A stretch of DNA of 64,000 bases, taken from positions 32,088,972 to 32,152,971 of the forward strand of contig NC_090766.1 in assembly GCF_036898095.1 (NCBI RefSeq). The letters are read 5' to 3'. Made by a program: the position numbers and the translations under genes. Below are positions 45,324 to 54,686 of the stretch, piece after piece (the first letter of the stretch is position 1; the number at the start of each line of letters is the position of its first letter). The notes under the pieces were generated by a model that searched no databases, had not been told where the DNA came from, and saw only the letters and a list, made by a program, of their open reading frames with translations. The stretch comes from Palaemon carinicauda. Lineage: Eukaryota; Arthropoda; Malacostraca; Decapoda; Palaemonidae.

Positions 45324-45361
45324 TGATCCCGGAAGTGATAAAGTCTCCCTCCTACCGGCAT
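43529..45361 (-). CDS. RT-RH: DIRS reverse transcriptase/RNase H (intact)
   Basis: Uninterrupted. I take the start as ATG 45361 (VMPVGGRL), four bases after the gag TGA, though the frame is open up to 45478 inside gag. Numbering from 45478: RT motif A D166 (SIDLTDAYYH), MPFG 198-201, YLDD 230-233; RNase H D395, E427, D451 and D501; then the DIRS tail with DLFAT (533), FPPVN and WFPLL (606), often described as methyltransferase-like. It ends at a stop inside the recombinase gene. No protease or DDE integrase, as expected for DIRS. Confidence 0.92.
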   Translation of the reverse strand: MPVGGRLYHFRDHWTFSPWAHSIISRGLGWKWSQGSPPPPVTFFQRPTPILEEYTAELLEKRAIKRVRPLKFQGRLFTVPKKDSSALRVVLDLSKLNSYILCDKFRMLTISQVRTLLPRGAVTTSIDLTDAYYHVPVARNFSPYLGFRLGKRAFAFKVMPFGLSIAPRVFTKLGETVLEQLRHQGIQIVAYLDDWLIWAQSHQECKRATSKVLHFLAKLGFQVNLRKSRLQPSSLFEWLGIRWDLSKHKLSLPPKKVREIASKVRNFLKHKQVSRRALERVLGLLQFASLTDLLLKAKLKDINRVWRKRASIPLRDKTSKIPSVLKMRLQPWSDRRNLSKSVPLQFPSPQVTIHTDASLSGWGGYSQHQMCQGSWSPAMRQFHINVLEAMAVFLTLKRISPPKSTHIRVVSDSTAVVHCLNRGGSKSPNLNQILVTIFTLAADKDWFLSATHLAGVQNVIADALSRTSPLESEWSLDMHSFRWILRLVPGLQVDLFATRLNHKLPCYVTPNLDPQAYAMDALTLDWNHWQKIFLFPPVNLLLKVLHKLRSFNGVVALVAPHWPKSSWFPLLLELKLRPFRIPFPKLTQVVQTRTVSDSSRIAKTLTLWIS

Positions 45362-45365
45362 CACA

Positions 45366-47327
45366 TCATTGGGAGGGAGTGAACTTAGGGCCCCTCCCTC
45401 CACGGGAACCTCTTGCTCTGGGCCCGCCGCGTTGGCGGAACTGTCCTCTACCTCTGGAACTCCCTCTTTGGTATCCACGAAAGGAACCGGAGGGTTCGTA
45501 GGCAGGGTTGTATGCAGGTGAGGGCATCCAAGAGGGGTTGGGCTGTGTACCAGGGGGAGCAGCGAGGTAGACTACCTGCTGAGGAGGCGCCTGTTGTCGA
45601 GAAGTCGAGGCCGCGGAAGGCTGTGGGGACGAGGTACCCCGGGCCGCTTTGTAAGGACTAAACCTCAGCTTCTTCTTGAAGAATGTGTGTCTCTGGGGTT
45701 CGAACCTCTTTTTGGCTGAGAGACCCCACCTTACCTGCAAATTCTGGTTTGCCCTCGCTGCGTCCTGAAGAACCTTATCCACCTCGGTCTGAGGGAAGAG
45801 GGTCTTACCCCAGCAGGAGGAAGCTATCAGTCTGTTCGGTTCATGCCTGATGGTGGCCTCCGACAGAACGAACTTCCTGCAACTAACCCGTGCTGACCAG
45901 AAGTCATGGAGATCTATTTGGTAGGATAGCAGCTGGTTCTTTGTGGCGACTCTGAACAGCGTTTCCTCTGGGTAAAGAGATGCAAGGGACTCCATGGAGG
46001 TGATGGATCGGAGGGACCTAGCAAGTCTAGTACGGGTCTCGAACTCAGTTTTGAGAAGACTCTCTATTAATCTGGGAAGCTTCTCAGAGAAAAGAGTAGA
46101 GGCACAGTCCGGGTCTAGTTTCCCCACCGTGAAGGTAGAGGCCGCAGCATCCCAGGTTGCCGAGGAACCCGGAATAAGCAAAGAGGTGGGGTCCGTCTCC
46201 TTGAGAGCCGGCATGGAAGAGCCTTCTTTGATGGCCTGTATAGTCAGCTCTGTGACTTTGTCTATGAGCGGCAAAGAGATGGAGGCCGCTGTCGTAAAAA
46301 TAGTGTAGGAACCCTTGTGAGGGGTGAGCTTAGAGTTAATACACCCCCACTCTGATAGTGTTCTAGCCCAGATAGCCTGGGCCTGCTCTTTTGGAAATAT
46401 GACCGTTTCCTTCGGTACCTTGTCCATACGGACCAATGCATGTTCCTTTAACCGTACAAAACCATTGAACGGGAATGCTAGGCCCGGGGGATAGAACTCC
46501 AGGTCCTCTAGAGGGCGGGTGCCCATGCCCTCCAGAGTTAGGGAGCCATCTACGAATGGAGCATGCAAAGCAAACCGCCAAGGATTGTTTTTATCGAAGG
46601 GCGGCAGCTTCGATGCGTCTGGGGCAGAAGGGGGAGGGAACTGAGTTCCGGCGCGGATCAGAGTAGCCATCATATCCTTAATCTCTGTTATTGCACCAGA
46701 GTGATGTTGAACTTGATCCCTGACCAATCCTTTGATCAGTTGGATGGGGAGGAGATCAGCCCAGGGTACCTGAAAGTCACCCGTTGGTTTTTTCTTGGAT
46801 TTGGTAGACTTAGACTTCTTAGGAGTAGTGGTTTTACGAGGAGCAATATGAATATCAGGAGCTGTCGAGGGTCCGGGGACCGGTGACGTTGATATTGGCA
46901 AAGCTGAAGTCTTATAAGTTCGAAGTGGCTTCACCTTGGGTCGTACGGAGGCAGAGGGATCCCGAGGAGAAGCCTTAGAGTTATCAAAACCTAGAAAGGA
47001 AGAGGTAGAAGAGGGAGTAGGAGAGAAAAGGGTTTCCACCAACTCGGCACCACTTACCTGCTCGTCCCTGGGTTCTACGTCTATATCCAGACCAGCCATG
47101 TCCATCGGTACGAGGGTTTCGTCCTCCACGGAAATGGTAGCCCTGACTTCTTCAATTAAAGGGGCAGCAAGGTCAGGAGAGACTGCAGCAGTAGTCGAGC
47201 CTGGGAAGAGACGGGAGGCCATATCCCCATCGAGGAGATAGGGTGCGCCAGACGGGGCATTCCTGCCAAAGCCCGACACCCACGGCCGAAGAGTAGCCCT
47301 TGCTGACCGAAGTGAGACATCATCGGC
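45366..47327 (-). CDS. gag: DIRS gag, exon 2 (copy F)
   Basis: Begins after a cttacag acceptor and continues in phase 0 from the Cys/His exon. The first residues (ADDVSLRSARATLRPWVSGF) align with the RERLRLWVRGFQKN block of copy E, which has no intron here. Then come PYLLDGDMASRLFP (like PYLPNEKMRAYLFP), a Ser/Pro/Lys linker, NNPWRFALHAPFV, PNRLIASSCWGKTLFPQ (like KLISSNIWGKDLFP), and a Gly/Arg-rich tail (RGSRGGRGPKFTPSQ) typical of RNA-binding RGG segments. Stop TGA 45366-45368. Confidence 0.88.
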   Translation of the reverse strand, partial: ADDVSLRSARATLRPWVSGFGRNAPSGAPYLLDGDMASRLFPGSTTAAVSPDLAAPLIEEVRATISVEDETLVPMDMAGLDIDVEPRDEQVSGAELVETLFSPTPSSTSSFLGFDNSKASPRDPSASVRPKVKPLRTYKTSALPISTSPVPGPSTAPDIHIAPRKTTTPKKSKSTKSKKKPTGDFQVPWADLLPIQLIKGLVRDQVQHHSGAITEIKDMMATLIRAGTQFPPPSAPDASKLPPFDKNNPWRFALHAPFVDGSLTLEGMGTRPLEDLEFYPPGLAFPFNGFVRLKEHALVRMDKVPKETVIFPKEQAQAIWARTLSEWGCINSKLTPHKGSYTIFTTAASISLPLIDKVTELTIQAIKEGSSMPALKETDPTSLLIPGSSATWDAAASTFTVGKLDPDCASTLFSEKLPRLIESLLKTEFETRTRLARSLRSITSMESLASLYPEETLFRVATKNQLLSYQIDLHDFWSARVSCRKFVLSEATIRHEPNRLIASSCWGKTLFPQTEVDKVLQDAARANQNLQVRWGLSAKKRFEPQRHTFFKKKLRFSPYKAARGTSSPQPSAASTSRQQAPPQQVVYLAAPPGTQPNPSWMPSPAYNPAYEPSGSFRGYQRGSSRGRGQFRQRGGPRARGSRGGRGPKFTPSQ

Positions 47328-47456
47328 CTGTAAGATTTGCAGTGATTAGTGATGGAGGAGGGGGTTTGCCCTCCTAAATATACTGTGTATATCATATTCA
47401 CGTCTATATTAGTGTCTGCCAACGAGAAATAAGGAACAAAGGGAAAACCCACTTAC
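47328..47456 (-). other. Spliceosomal intron in gag of copy F
   Basis: 129 bp, donor GTAAGT at 47456-47451, acceptor cttacag ending at 47328. Phase 0. Removing it joins the Cys/His module in frame to the rest of Gag, matching the continuous arrangement in copies C and E. Confidence 0.8.
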
Positions 47457-47645
47457 ATCATCATTCAGCAGAACTGACGACAACTCGTAACAGAACGAGC
47501 ACAAATCCGGGAACCACACTGGGTATTGGGCCTGTCCCGGTTCCTGGATAAAGGGAATGGAGCAGTGAGCATGAGACCGGCAGAGGTCATGCCCAACGGG
47601 GTCGCTGAACGAGGCAGAGCATCCTTCAGCAGTACAACGGGCCTT
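47457..47645 (-). CDS. gag: DIRS gag Cys/His exon (copy F)
   Basis: Exactly 63 codons between a tttcttttacag acceptor and a GTAAGT donor, phase 0 at both sides. Cysteines and histidines are spaced as RCTAEGC, GHDLCRSHAHC and LCSFC, the same order as KCDSVFC, CGHASCRRHAAC and VCAVC in copy E. It probably binds zinc (inference from spacing). It has no start ATG of its own, so an upstream exon must supply one. The frame +1 to it is also open but lacks the conserved Cys/His. Confidence 0.8.
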
Positions 47646-49328
47646 CTGTAAAAGAAAGGAGACATGAGTCTGGTGATGCTTGAAACTCTGATAAGGGATA
47701 AAAACCTATTATTTCAGAGTTCTGGCACTCACTGAATTACCTAAGCACCCATATTGCATTGACCAAACAACTAACTATTAACTTTAAGTTGATACTGCCC
47801 TATACCATTGTTGGCACTTTAAAATTCAATTGTCTGTATATTTGTAATGCACCCAATGTCTGTTAATGACATAAGGATAATAAGCTTAAAGTAATCCGCC
47901 GACCTCCAAGGGTCGGGGAAGCAGTGACATGCCCTTAAAATAAATACAAACACCAGCCTTAGCTAAAGGCAAGGCAAATATAAGTGTGAAGTGTATGGGC
48001 AACCTCCGGTGAAGCCGGAGCTCCGGTGAGGCCGGACCGTAATGAAATGTCCTGAATAAAGGAGCCTTAGCTAATTAGCTAAGGCAACTTTAAGTGTTAA
48101 GTGTTTGGGCGACCTCCGGTGACGCCGGAGGATAATGAGATGCCCTGAATAATTCAATTGTGGCTAATAATTCAATTGTGAAAGATAAAAAGCTAAGTCG
48201 TAGCTAAAGACTAAAGCTTAGATTATAGTAAAGCGTATTTACGATCTCCGGTGAGGCCGGAGGGAGAAGAAAGGTCCTGAATAATTATTGTGAATAACAA
48301 CACAGTTGTAATAACAAAGGCTATTGTGGATATGGCCGTGGCCTGAGACCGAAGTAAGGGCCACCGGAGGGTCGTATCTAAACAATATGAAGCCCGTCCC
48401 ATGTAGTAAACAATATAAATATAACAATAGAACGAAAGTTATTGAGAATCCCTCGTGGCGGAGTATAACTCAAGGCGGAGTGGAAAACGTTCATAACTAC
48501 TCCGGAGCCGTAACGGGGAGAGGACGAAACACGGACCAAAATAACGCTAACAATTGAAAAGTCACGAAAAATAAATAACTCGTAAGTTATCATCCACCCA
48601 GAGGGGGAGAGGTGAGGGAGGGAGAACCCGCTGAACGCACAAAACGGAAAACGGGAAATCCGCTCCCCCACTGGAGCTAAGAAAGAAAACGAGAGAAAGG
48701 GGTAACTCGTGACTGCGAACAGAAAACGGGGACCCCAATCTCTCGCTCTCTTGGACACAAAAACAGGACTAAAAATCACAAAACACTATTATAAACGTAT
48801 AAAATAAAAATGTACATCCATATAACACTACGATCGAAGAATAGCATCCGTTAAAACTTAAAATAAATAGCACAGTCGAGTGACGAACGCCTCGGGCGGT
48901 TACTAAACAAAAACAAAGCTAAATCGCTATCTCGATCGTAGGCTGGACTTACTAGCAAAAAGTACCATGAGCATAAATACACAAAAAAATAAAAATAAAA
49001 ATAATAACGGTTCTAAAGGCATAAGGCCAGGGACTTAACCAAGAACCTAAGTGACAGAGTACTAAACGGGCAGATAAAGATGAATTCCCAAACAAGTGAA
49101 CAAACAATGGCCGCCATGAAAGGCCAGACGGGAAATAATAAAACAGACTATACTGGATATAAAACACAAGCCCGGTACAATAAAATACTGTCAAAACAAA
49201 CTATGGTACTTAACATTGGAATGTGTGAAGATGGAGCTTCGGACATGACAAAATAAATCCACGATAGATAAAAAAGACCGAGAGCACAACGAAACAATTC
49301 AACACTTGAATTCCAAAAAGAAGGATGT
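47646..49328 (-). other. 5' leader of copy F with CCGG hairpin repeats
   Basis: Non-coding. Four hairpin-forming copies of CTCCGGTGA(R/C)GCCGG(AG) at 48004-48020, 48021-48036, 48114-48130 and 48246-48262, set in longer repeated context (taagtgt...gtgt.tgggc before, cctgaataa after). An ATG-led 11-codon segment reads 49246 to 49214, ending at TTAAGTACC. Confidence 0.65.
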
Positions 49329-49546
49329 AGTTCAGATGGCGCTCGCGTCGTGGCGTGGGTGGTGCGGCGATGGGGATGTGTCTAGGGCCTCTGTATCGGC
49401 CCATCCCTTTGGCGAAGGAATTAACTAAATGGAAGACAACCTGTGAATAGTGGATTTCACGCGCCTTTGCTTTATACACGACACCCAAAAGGTGCTCGCG
49501 CGAGGGTTGTAACCTCAGCATTCCATGCTTTTATCTTTCTCTGGTA
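49329..49546 (-). repeat. Right (5') terminal repeat of copy F, outer end missing
   Basis: Inverted copy of 41808-42025, ending tttctctggta directly against LTR sequence ttagtcactc. Confidence 0.85.
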
Positions 49547-50294
49547 TTAGTCACTCTCATCAGTAGAACAGCCCTTCACAACCGTTGGTGGATATGCACT
49601 TTCAGTCTATGGCTCGACAAAATACAGGGGATGTTCCTCTTACCTGAGAGAAGCCTCCCTACTTGCTCCAACAAGACCACTCTGGTGCTGATACAGTAGA
49701 TATATCCATCAAAGATGAAAAAGGCTCTCGAGCCCTGCTCTACACAAAACTGCCAATGTCCAGGTTAAGCAGTAGATCACTTGAATCACAGTTGCAAGTC
49801 TTGTTCTTGCACGCAGCTTCACAGGTAAACTGCCTTCCACATTAAGAAGCAGCTCAATGACAAATTGTATATATCATCCAAGGCAGATCAGCAGCTCCAG
49901 AGTCTTCAACGGCCTTGAACTCGACTCTCGAGAATACTTTAGGAGAGTCACAAGTCACCTCTCCTTACAACACTCCCAGTCACCACAAAGAAAAATAAAT
50001 GAGTTAAAAATTTGCCAAGGGAGTAAAAATACTGAGGAAGGCCGCACTTCAAAATGCACTCAATAGATGGCGCCACAAACCTTAAGCTTTTTCAACCAAA
50101 GCAAATTAAACATTACATTTAAACCAAAGTAAATTAAACACTACATTTAACCAAAATCTATGTAATAATGTAAAACCAACAGCAAAATACTTAATTTAGC
50201 TTTACAAAATTGTAAACAAAATAAAAATGAAAGCCATCAGTGCAAAAAGGCAAAACAACAAAATTTTACTTTAAAATTACGTTACTGTCTAACA
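49547..50294 (-). repeat. 5' LTR of the Gmr1-type element, part 2
   Basis: Resumes at ttagtcactctcatcag and matches 35227-35974 with three substitutions seen. It ends tctaaca, followed by target duplication agtgt. Confidence 0.92.
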
Positions 50295-51988
50295 AGTGTT
50301 CAAATGAAAGGAGGGGTGAAGCCTTTCATCCGGCGGCAAGGGGCTGCCAGCAGCTATGTTGCCGGCAACGGCTAGGTTGCCGGTGGCGGCCCAAGGGAGG
50401 GTCGAGGAACACTCAAGAGGGGAAGGTCCTCCGCCGGCAGACCGACCAGCAATGGCAACCCCATAGATCGACTATAAGAGGGAAGCGTAGCAGAACGGAC
50501 TAGCCGACGAGGGGACCGAGCCAGACCTACAGGTCGCCAGCACACTGCGGGGATGTAGGCCGGCGGACAGGGGTGTGATGGCAGGCCAACACAAAGGGAC
50601 AGAGTGGGGAGGGGGAGAGGGTCCCAAGAGGAAGGGGGTGCAGGAGGGGCCGAAGTCCCCTCCTGCATACCCCCTGGAAGGGGATTCTGTTCAGGGCTAG
50701 CCTGTCTTGGCCGGAAGAGTACATTCTCCAGCCTAGGGTAGGATAGCCCAGAGTAGGTACAGCACTAGTGTCCTGTCCTGAACTATAATGAAGCAGAATC
50801 TCCATGGCTGCCCAACCTAGGCTAGGAGAACCAGTCTCCCAGGCTAGGTAAGGCATGGGAAGGACAAGTCGCTAGGCCACAGGGAGGAGGGGTCGTAACC
50901 CAACCAAGTGTGGACTAGAGGGCAGGGCTACGCCCTCCTCCTTCTTTCTCCAAAGGACCACAAGGGGAGTACATTCCCCTAAAGGAGGGATGGAGGTGAA
51001 CGACTGATACTCTGAGGGTCTTTCCCAAACTCAAAGCGCACATCTATGGCCAGGAGAAGGGGTAGAAGGGTCCTAGCCTAACCTATACGACAGTATCGAG
51101 GATAGGGAGGCTAGGGTATAGCCTAGGCTAGCTCAGAGGGGGGAGATTACCTAGATAGGTAACCTGGGGGGGGGGGGGGAATGAGGAAGCATATAAGAGC
51201 CCTAGCATAGGTTAGGTGCCAGGGAGACGACTACCAAAATCGAAACCCCTATATACTTCCCAGAAGGCAAAAAATCATGTATGCAATCACTGAATCTTGT
51301 ATGTATAATGCCTGAATCTTCATTTCACTCATAACACTAGGAACACTATCATATCATGCAAAAAGTAAACATGAACACTTAGGCAACTTACCTATGGGCT
51401 AGGCCAACAGGCTAGCTTAGGGTTCAGCTAACATGATCGCCGAAGGCGAATACTAACAGCATAATATAACTAATTCCTAGCAATAAAGACTAACTAATAT
51501 AATCATTAGTTAAGGGACTGGGAACGTTGCTCTGGCTAACTAAATAAAGCATGCTAGGCGGACAACAGTGTCTCAACATGCCGCCTCCGGTGAAGGCACA
51601 GCTACGCCACAAAACACAAGATTTGAGGAAAAGTAATCGTTAATTTACGGCTGGAGCTTATTTACACAATACAAGAATGTGGTACTCAACTTTCCAGAGG
51701 AAGGCGAGGCCGAAGATTGCAACGTGATGCAGAAAATAAGCGAAAACTGGGAAAACACAACTCCTAAGATGCGCTACAGAAGTGGAATGGATTTGGCGCG
51801 GACGGATGTGACGTCGGCCAATATGGCGGCCGTTTGTTTACATCTCTAGGTACCATAACAGTAGCGTAGGAGAAGTTTTGGAACGGCTCCTCCCATAATT
51901 GCCACTCTACTCCCTCGAAGCGTAAACACTTTGTGGGGTGCAGATAGCTATGTGGTGTGCCAAGCATAAGTCCCCTGTTAGTATACGA
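50295..51988 (-). mobile_element. DIRS family-1 copy D, part 2 (leader and 5' terminal repeat remnant)
   Basis: Continuation of the D leader (CCGGC-rich to about 50600, conserved block at 51530-51610) and the inner 210 bases of the 5' terminal repeat (51780-51988), complementary to 27765-27960. The outer terminal sequence is lost at gtatacga, replaced by a (TTA)n-linked repeat. No gene. The ATG position of the upstream segment reads TTG here. Confidence 0.85.
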
Positions 51989-52161
51989 TTATTATTATTA
52001 TTAAAAGAAGGAGTTTTACCAGCCCAATGAGTCAAGCTTGACTCTCACAGGGCTGGCCCGAAAAAAAATCGGGATATAAAGAAATATAAGATAATCAAAA
52101 TTTCAATTGATAAGGAAAATAAAAAATAAATAAATGAAAAAAAGGAATTATATATACAGTA
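51989..52161. repeat. Short dispersed repeat with (TTA)n start
   Basis: (TTA)n, then gaaggagttttaccag and cagggctggcccg, then A-rich DNA ending in a TATA tract. From memory it resembles an abundant SINE-like repeat of penaeid and other decapod genomes. No gene. Confidence 0.5.
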
Positions 52162-52512
52162 TTTTTGGGCTCAAGCCATGTCGTCCTGATGGAAGTTCCT
52201 TAAAGGCAGCTTCCTAGGGTATATTACAACTACGGCGATATTCCCAGAGAATTTACCTTCAGGTACCCAGAATTCTAACTCCTGGAGCGAGTATCCCTAA
52301 AAAAGACCTTAGGGATATCGTAAATATCAGTGGACGTATTCTTGACACGCCTCATAGCAATCTATACCCCGAATAGTTAACACTTCGTAGGGGTAAAATG
52401 GCAAGAAAACGAAAACGATAAGAAAGGGGGGAGCCGTTCATAAGGCATCCCTCCTCCCCGTTTCGAAAGCGTGCCCTGCGCCGCTCACGGCGCCATCTGT
52501 ATTCCTTTTTGC
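52162..52512 (+). repeat. Left terminal inverted repeat of copy E
   Basis: The inner 345 bases or so are the reverse complement of 60545-60893 (cggcgccatctgtattcctt, aaggcatccctcctccccg and cgaagtgttaac-type blocks). The outermost piece, gggctcaagcc, is matched only in the ICR. Confidence 0.88.
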
Positions 52513-54686
52513 GTAGCTCTACGACTCGGTGTGTTTTCCCTGTTTTCTACCCAATCTTGGAATTTTCTCGCTTAATAATGCTTTCTCCAACTTCTTCTAC
52601 CTCGGATAAGTTGAGTACTATTTCTTTTATGTATAAATGTAGGCTCTTGGTTAAAATTAAAGTAATTAAAAGAGTTATCTTTGATACAAGAGCTGTTGCC
52701 TGCTGGAGGCATCATGGATGCTGTCGCTCGCTAGAATAGGATTTATTTGTTAGCAAGAGCGACGTTCCCAGCCCCTTTGCGCTTAAATATTAGCTACTTA
52801 GCTTATTTAGGAATTCTGTTATGATGCGATAGTAGGTGCCTGGCGAAGTTTGCCAAGGCTGCCAACACTAGTCTTCGTAGGCTAGTTGTTGGCCTATGTA
52901 CTTCCTGCATGATAATTAGTCTTCCAAATGTGATTTTATTGCTTTAAGCGTTAGGCAACGTTATACATATAAGTCCTTTTCGAGTACCTTCCAAGATAGT
53001 ATTGGTGTGAGTTTCGGTGAATTAGGTAATCGATTCTCTTAGTGCCTAGGCTAGGTTGTCTTAGGTCATTATAATATTATCTGTTCCCCGTTTGCTCCCT
53101 TCTCTTCGGGGAAGGGGCAAACCCTTTCCCTCTGTTTAAGCCTTAGGCTTAACTCTGGTGGTTTATTTGAATTAATCTTCAAATATATCTATGCTGGAGT
53201 AGTACTGTACCTTCCCGTTCCAACTGTATTGGTTCAGAGGGGGACAGTACAACAGTGTTTAGTCTGAGCCCGGTTTGTCTGGCATGGGGCAGAGTCTCCC
53301 TTGCTGACTGACTCGGGCATTAAGGGTTATCCCCTTGGTCCACCTTGTTGGGTTCCAGTAGTGATCCCTTTACTCGGTGACTCATCAGACTGTCCTATTG
53401 CCGTTCCGGTCTCGGGATATGTTCCCTTTTCTGGAAAGGCAATTCCTTCCTTGCCGTGGTTCTTGGGAGGCAGCCAGTAGTGCCGGCCTCCCTCTCGGGT
53501 CTTTCTCTAACTGAGATGAACTGTCTTAGTTAGGAATGACCCTTAACCAAGGTAAGGTTGGATAGGACCCTCTGTCCTTCCCTTCTTTTTTCCGTTCCTT
53601 GTGTCAGTCGCCTGCATCCTTGCCTAGCCTAGGTTGGGATGAGGAACTGACGTGGTCTCCTGTCGGCCGGCAAAGTGTGCCGACCGGCAGAGACCATTAC
53701 TTTGAGTGCTGCCCGGTCCTTTCTTGGTCCCTCCATCGCTGCCGTCTGAAGATTCAGTAGGCAGCGGTTAGGAAGCTTGACTTAGTGTCTCCCCTTCCTT
53801 TCGGCACTCTTTCGGGTGCCGGGCCCAGAGACTCATAGTCTCTTAACCCGGCACTCATTCTATTGTCTTAGTATGTGTTGTCCTTGCCGTCTGCCGGCCT
53901 ACAGGCCGGCCGTCGGTGGGGAGGGGTGTTCTCCAGTTCTCTTGCTGTCGGTCGGCGTTGGGTGTATACCTTTGCCGGCCGGTCTCTTGCTCATCTGCCG
54001 GCCACTACAAGTGGGGCCGGCAGCCGAGCGCTGCCTAGTGTGGGGGCCAGCCGGCAGGGTTTGTTTACTGCTGCCGGCCGGCCTGCGACACTGCCCAGTC
54101 AGCCGGCCACTAAGAATGATGGCCGGCAACGCAGTGCAAACCGGGTGGCTACGGTCCGGCAACCACTGCCGGCCGGTTCAGGCATGGGATCTGGAGTTCT
54201 CCCCAATAAAGGTGATCTGATGTTGTGTACTTGAGATCTACCTTTCGAAAAACAGGGGGGGGGGGTGCTGATCGGCAATAGCCGGCTGGCACACCACCCT
54301 CAGGTACTGTATCAGTCCCCTCTTGGTGGTATATTCAACCAAGGGAGTTCATGATGTAGTAGGTTACAACACTGTCTTTTCTATCTTACTTGTGTTACTG
54401 GTACAATCACCTGGTGTCGCCTTACAAGGATAAAAGATAATTCTTTTATCCCTGGCCGGAATGGTAATATTTTACCTTAGGTGTGAGCTACACCTAATTT
54501 CCTTTGGAAATACGTTCTCTGGTTATTCTAGTAAAGACTAACTATGTGACTTGGCTGGTGGGCTTCCACAGGTGTTTGTGTGGGTTTCACAAGTAGGTGT
54601 CTTTCCCTTATTCTTGTTGAATACTCATTTGTTACATGTGAATTGAAATTCACTTGATATTCATGGAAATTTTTCTTCTTTTACAG
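52513..54686 (+). other. 5' leader of copy E
   Basis: Non-coding 2.2 kb. An ATG-led segment of 11 Ser/Thr-rich codons (52578-52610) ends at TTGAGTAC. Dense CCGGC/GCCGG motifs at 53640-54290. A strong donor-like ccaaggtaagg at 53559-53569. The 3' splice acceptor cttcttttacag is at 54675-54686. The 134-codon frames at 53816-54234 follow the CCGGC repeats in two registers and look like composition artefacts. Confidence 0.65.
54675..54686 (+). other. 3' splice acceptor before gag
   Basis: cttcttttacag, a pyrimidine tract plus AG. The same site precedes the Cys/His module of gag in A, B, C, D and F at the same reading-frame position, so the first coding exon of Gag must lie upstream. Confidence 0.7.

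Larger units (their letters stand above)
41708..49546 (-). mobile_element. DIRS family-2 copy F, open frames intact
   Basis: 7.8-kb minus-strand element inserted into the gypsy 5' LTR. Order from right: 5' terminal repeat, 1.7-kb leader, spliced gag, RT/RNase H, recombinase, ICR and 3' terminal repeat. Its proteins are clearly related to, but strongly diverged from, copies A-E, and its termini differ (gggattttgacgaagg and cctgtggcgcc). All three genes are open with catalytic residues present. No target duplication. The outer 36 bases or so of the 5' end predicted from the ICR, and about 11 bases of LTR (tatggccacaa), are missing at the right junction. Confidence 0.92.
34691..50294 (-). mobile_element. 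Gmr1-type Ty3/gypsy LTR retrotransposon (integrase before RT), hosting DIRS copy F
   Basis: Minus-strand element with 5-bp target duplication agtgt (34686-34690 and 50295-50299). The LTRs start TGTTACGAAC and end in ACA. Order in transcription direction: 5' LTR (41184-41706 plus 49547-50294, split by copy F), primer binding site (41161-41178), gag, protease, integrase-RT-RNase H, polypurine tract (35975-35986) and 3' LTR (34691-35974). The LTRs differ at about five positions. Integrase upstream of RT is copia-like, but the RT and RNase H read as gypsy (YIDD, and an RNase H ending DALSRM). This combination defines the Gmr1-like group. Confidence 0.9.

Noticed and set aside
47465..47665. 66-codon frame over the F gag exon in another register
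   Set aside because: Lacks the conserved Cys/His order. The gag register joins in phase 0 to exon 2.
48004..48262. Spaced repeats that might suggest a CRISPR-like array
   Set aside because: Imperfect hairpins with irregular spacing in a eukaryotic retrotransposon leader.
53816..54234. Two overlapping frames of 119-134 codons in the leader of copy E
   Set aside because: Produced by CCGGC repeats. Cys/Pro/Arg-rich in two registers and not kept in the leaders of A, B or D.
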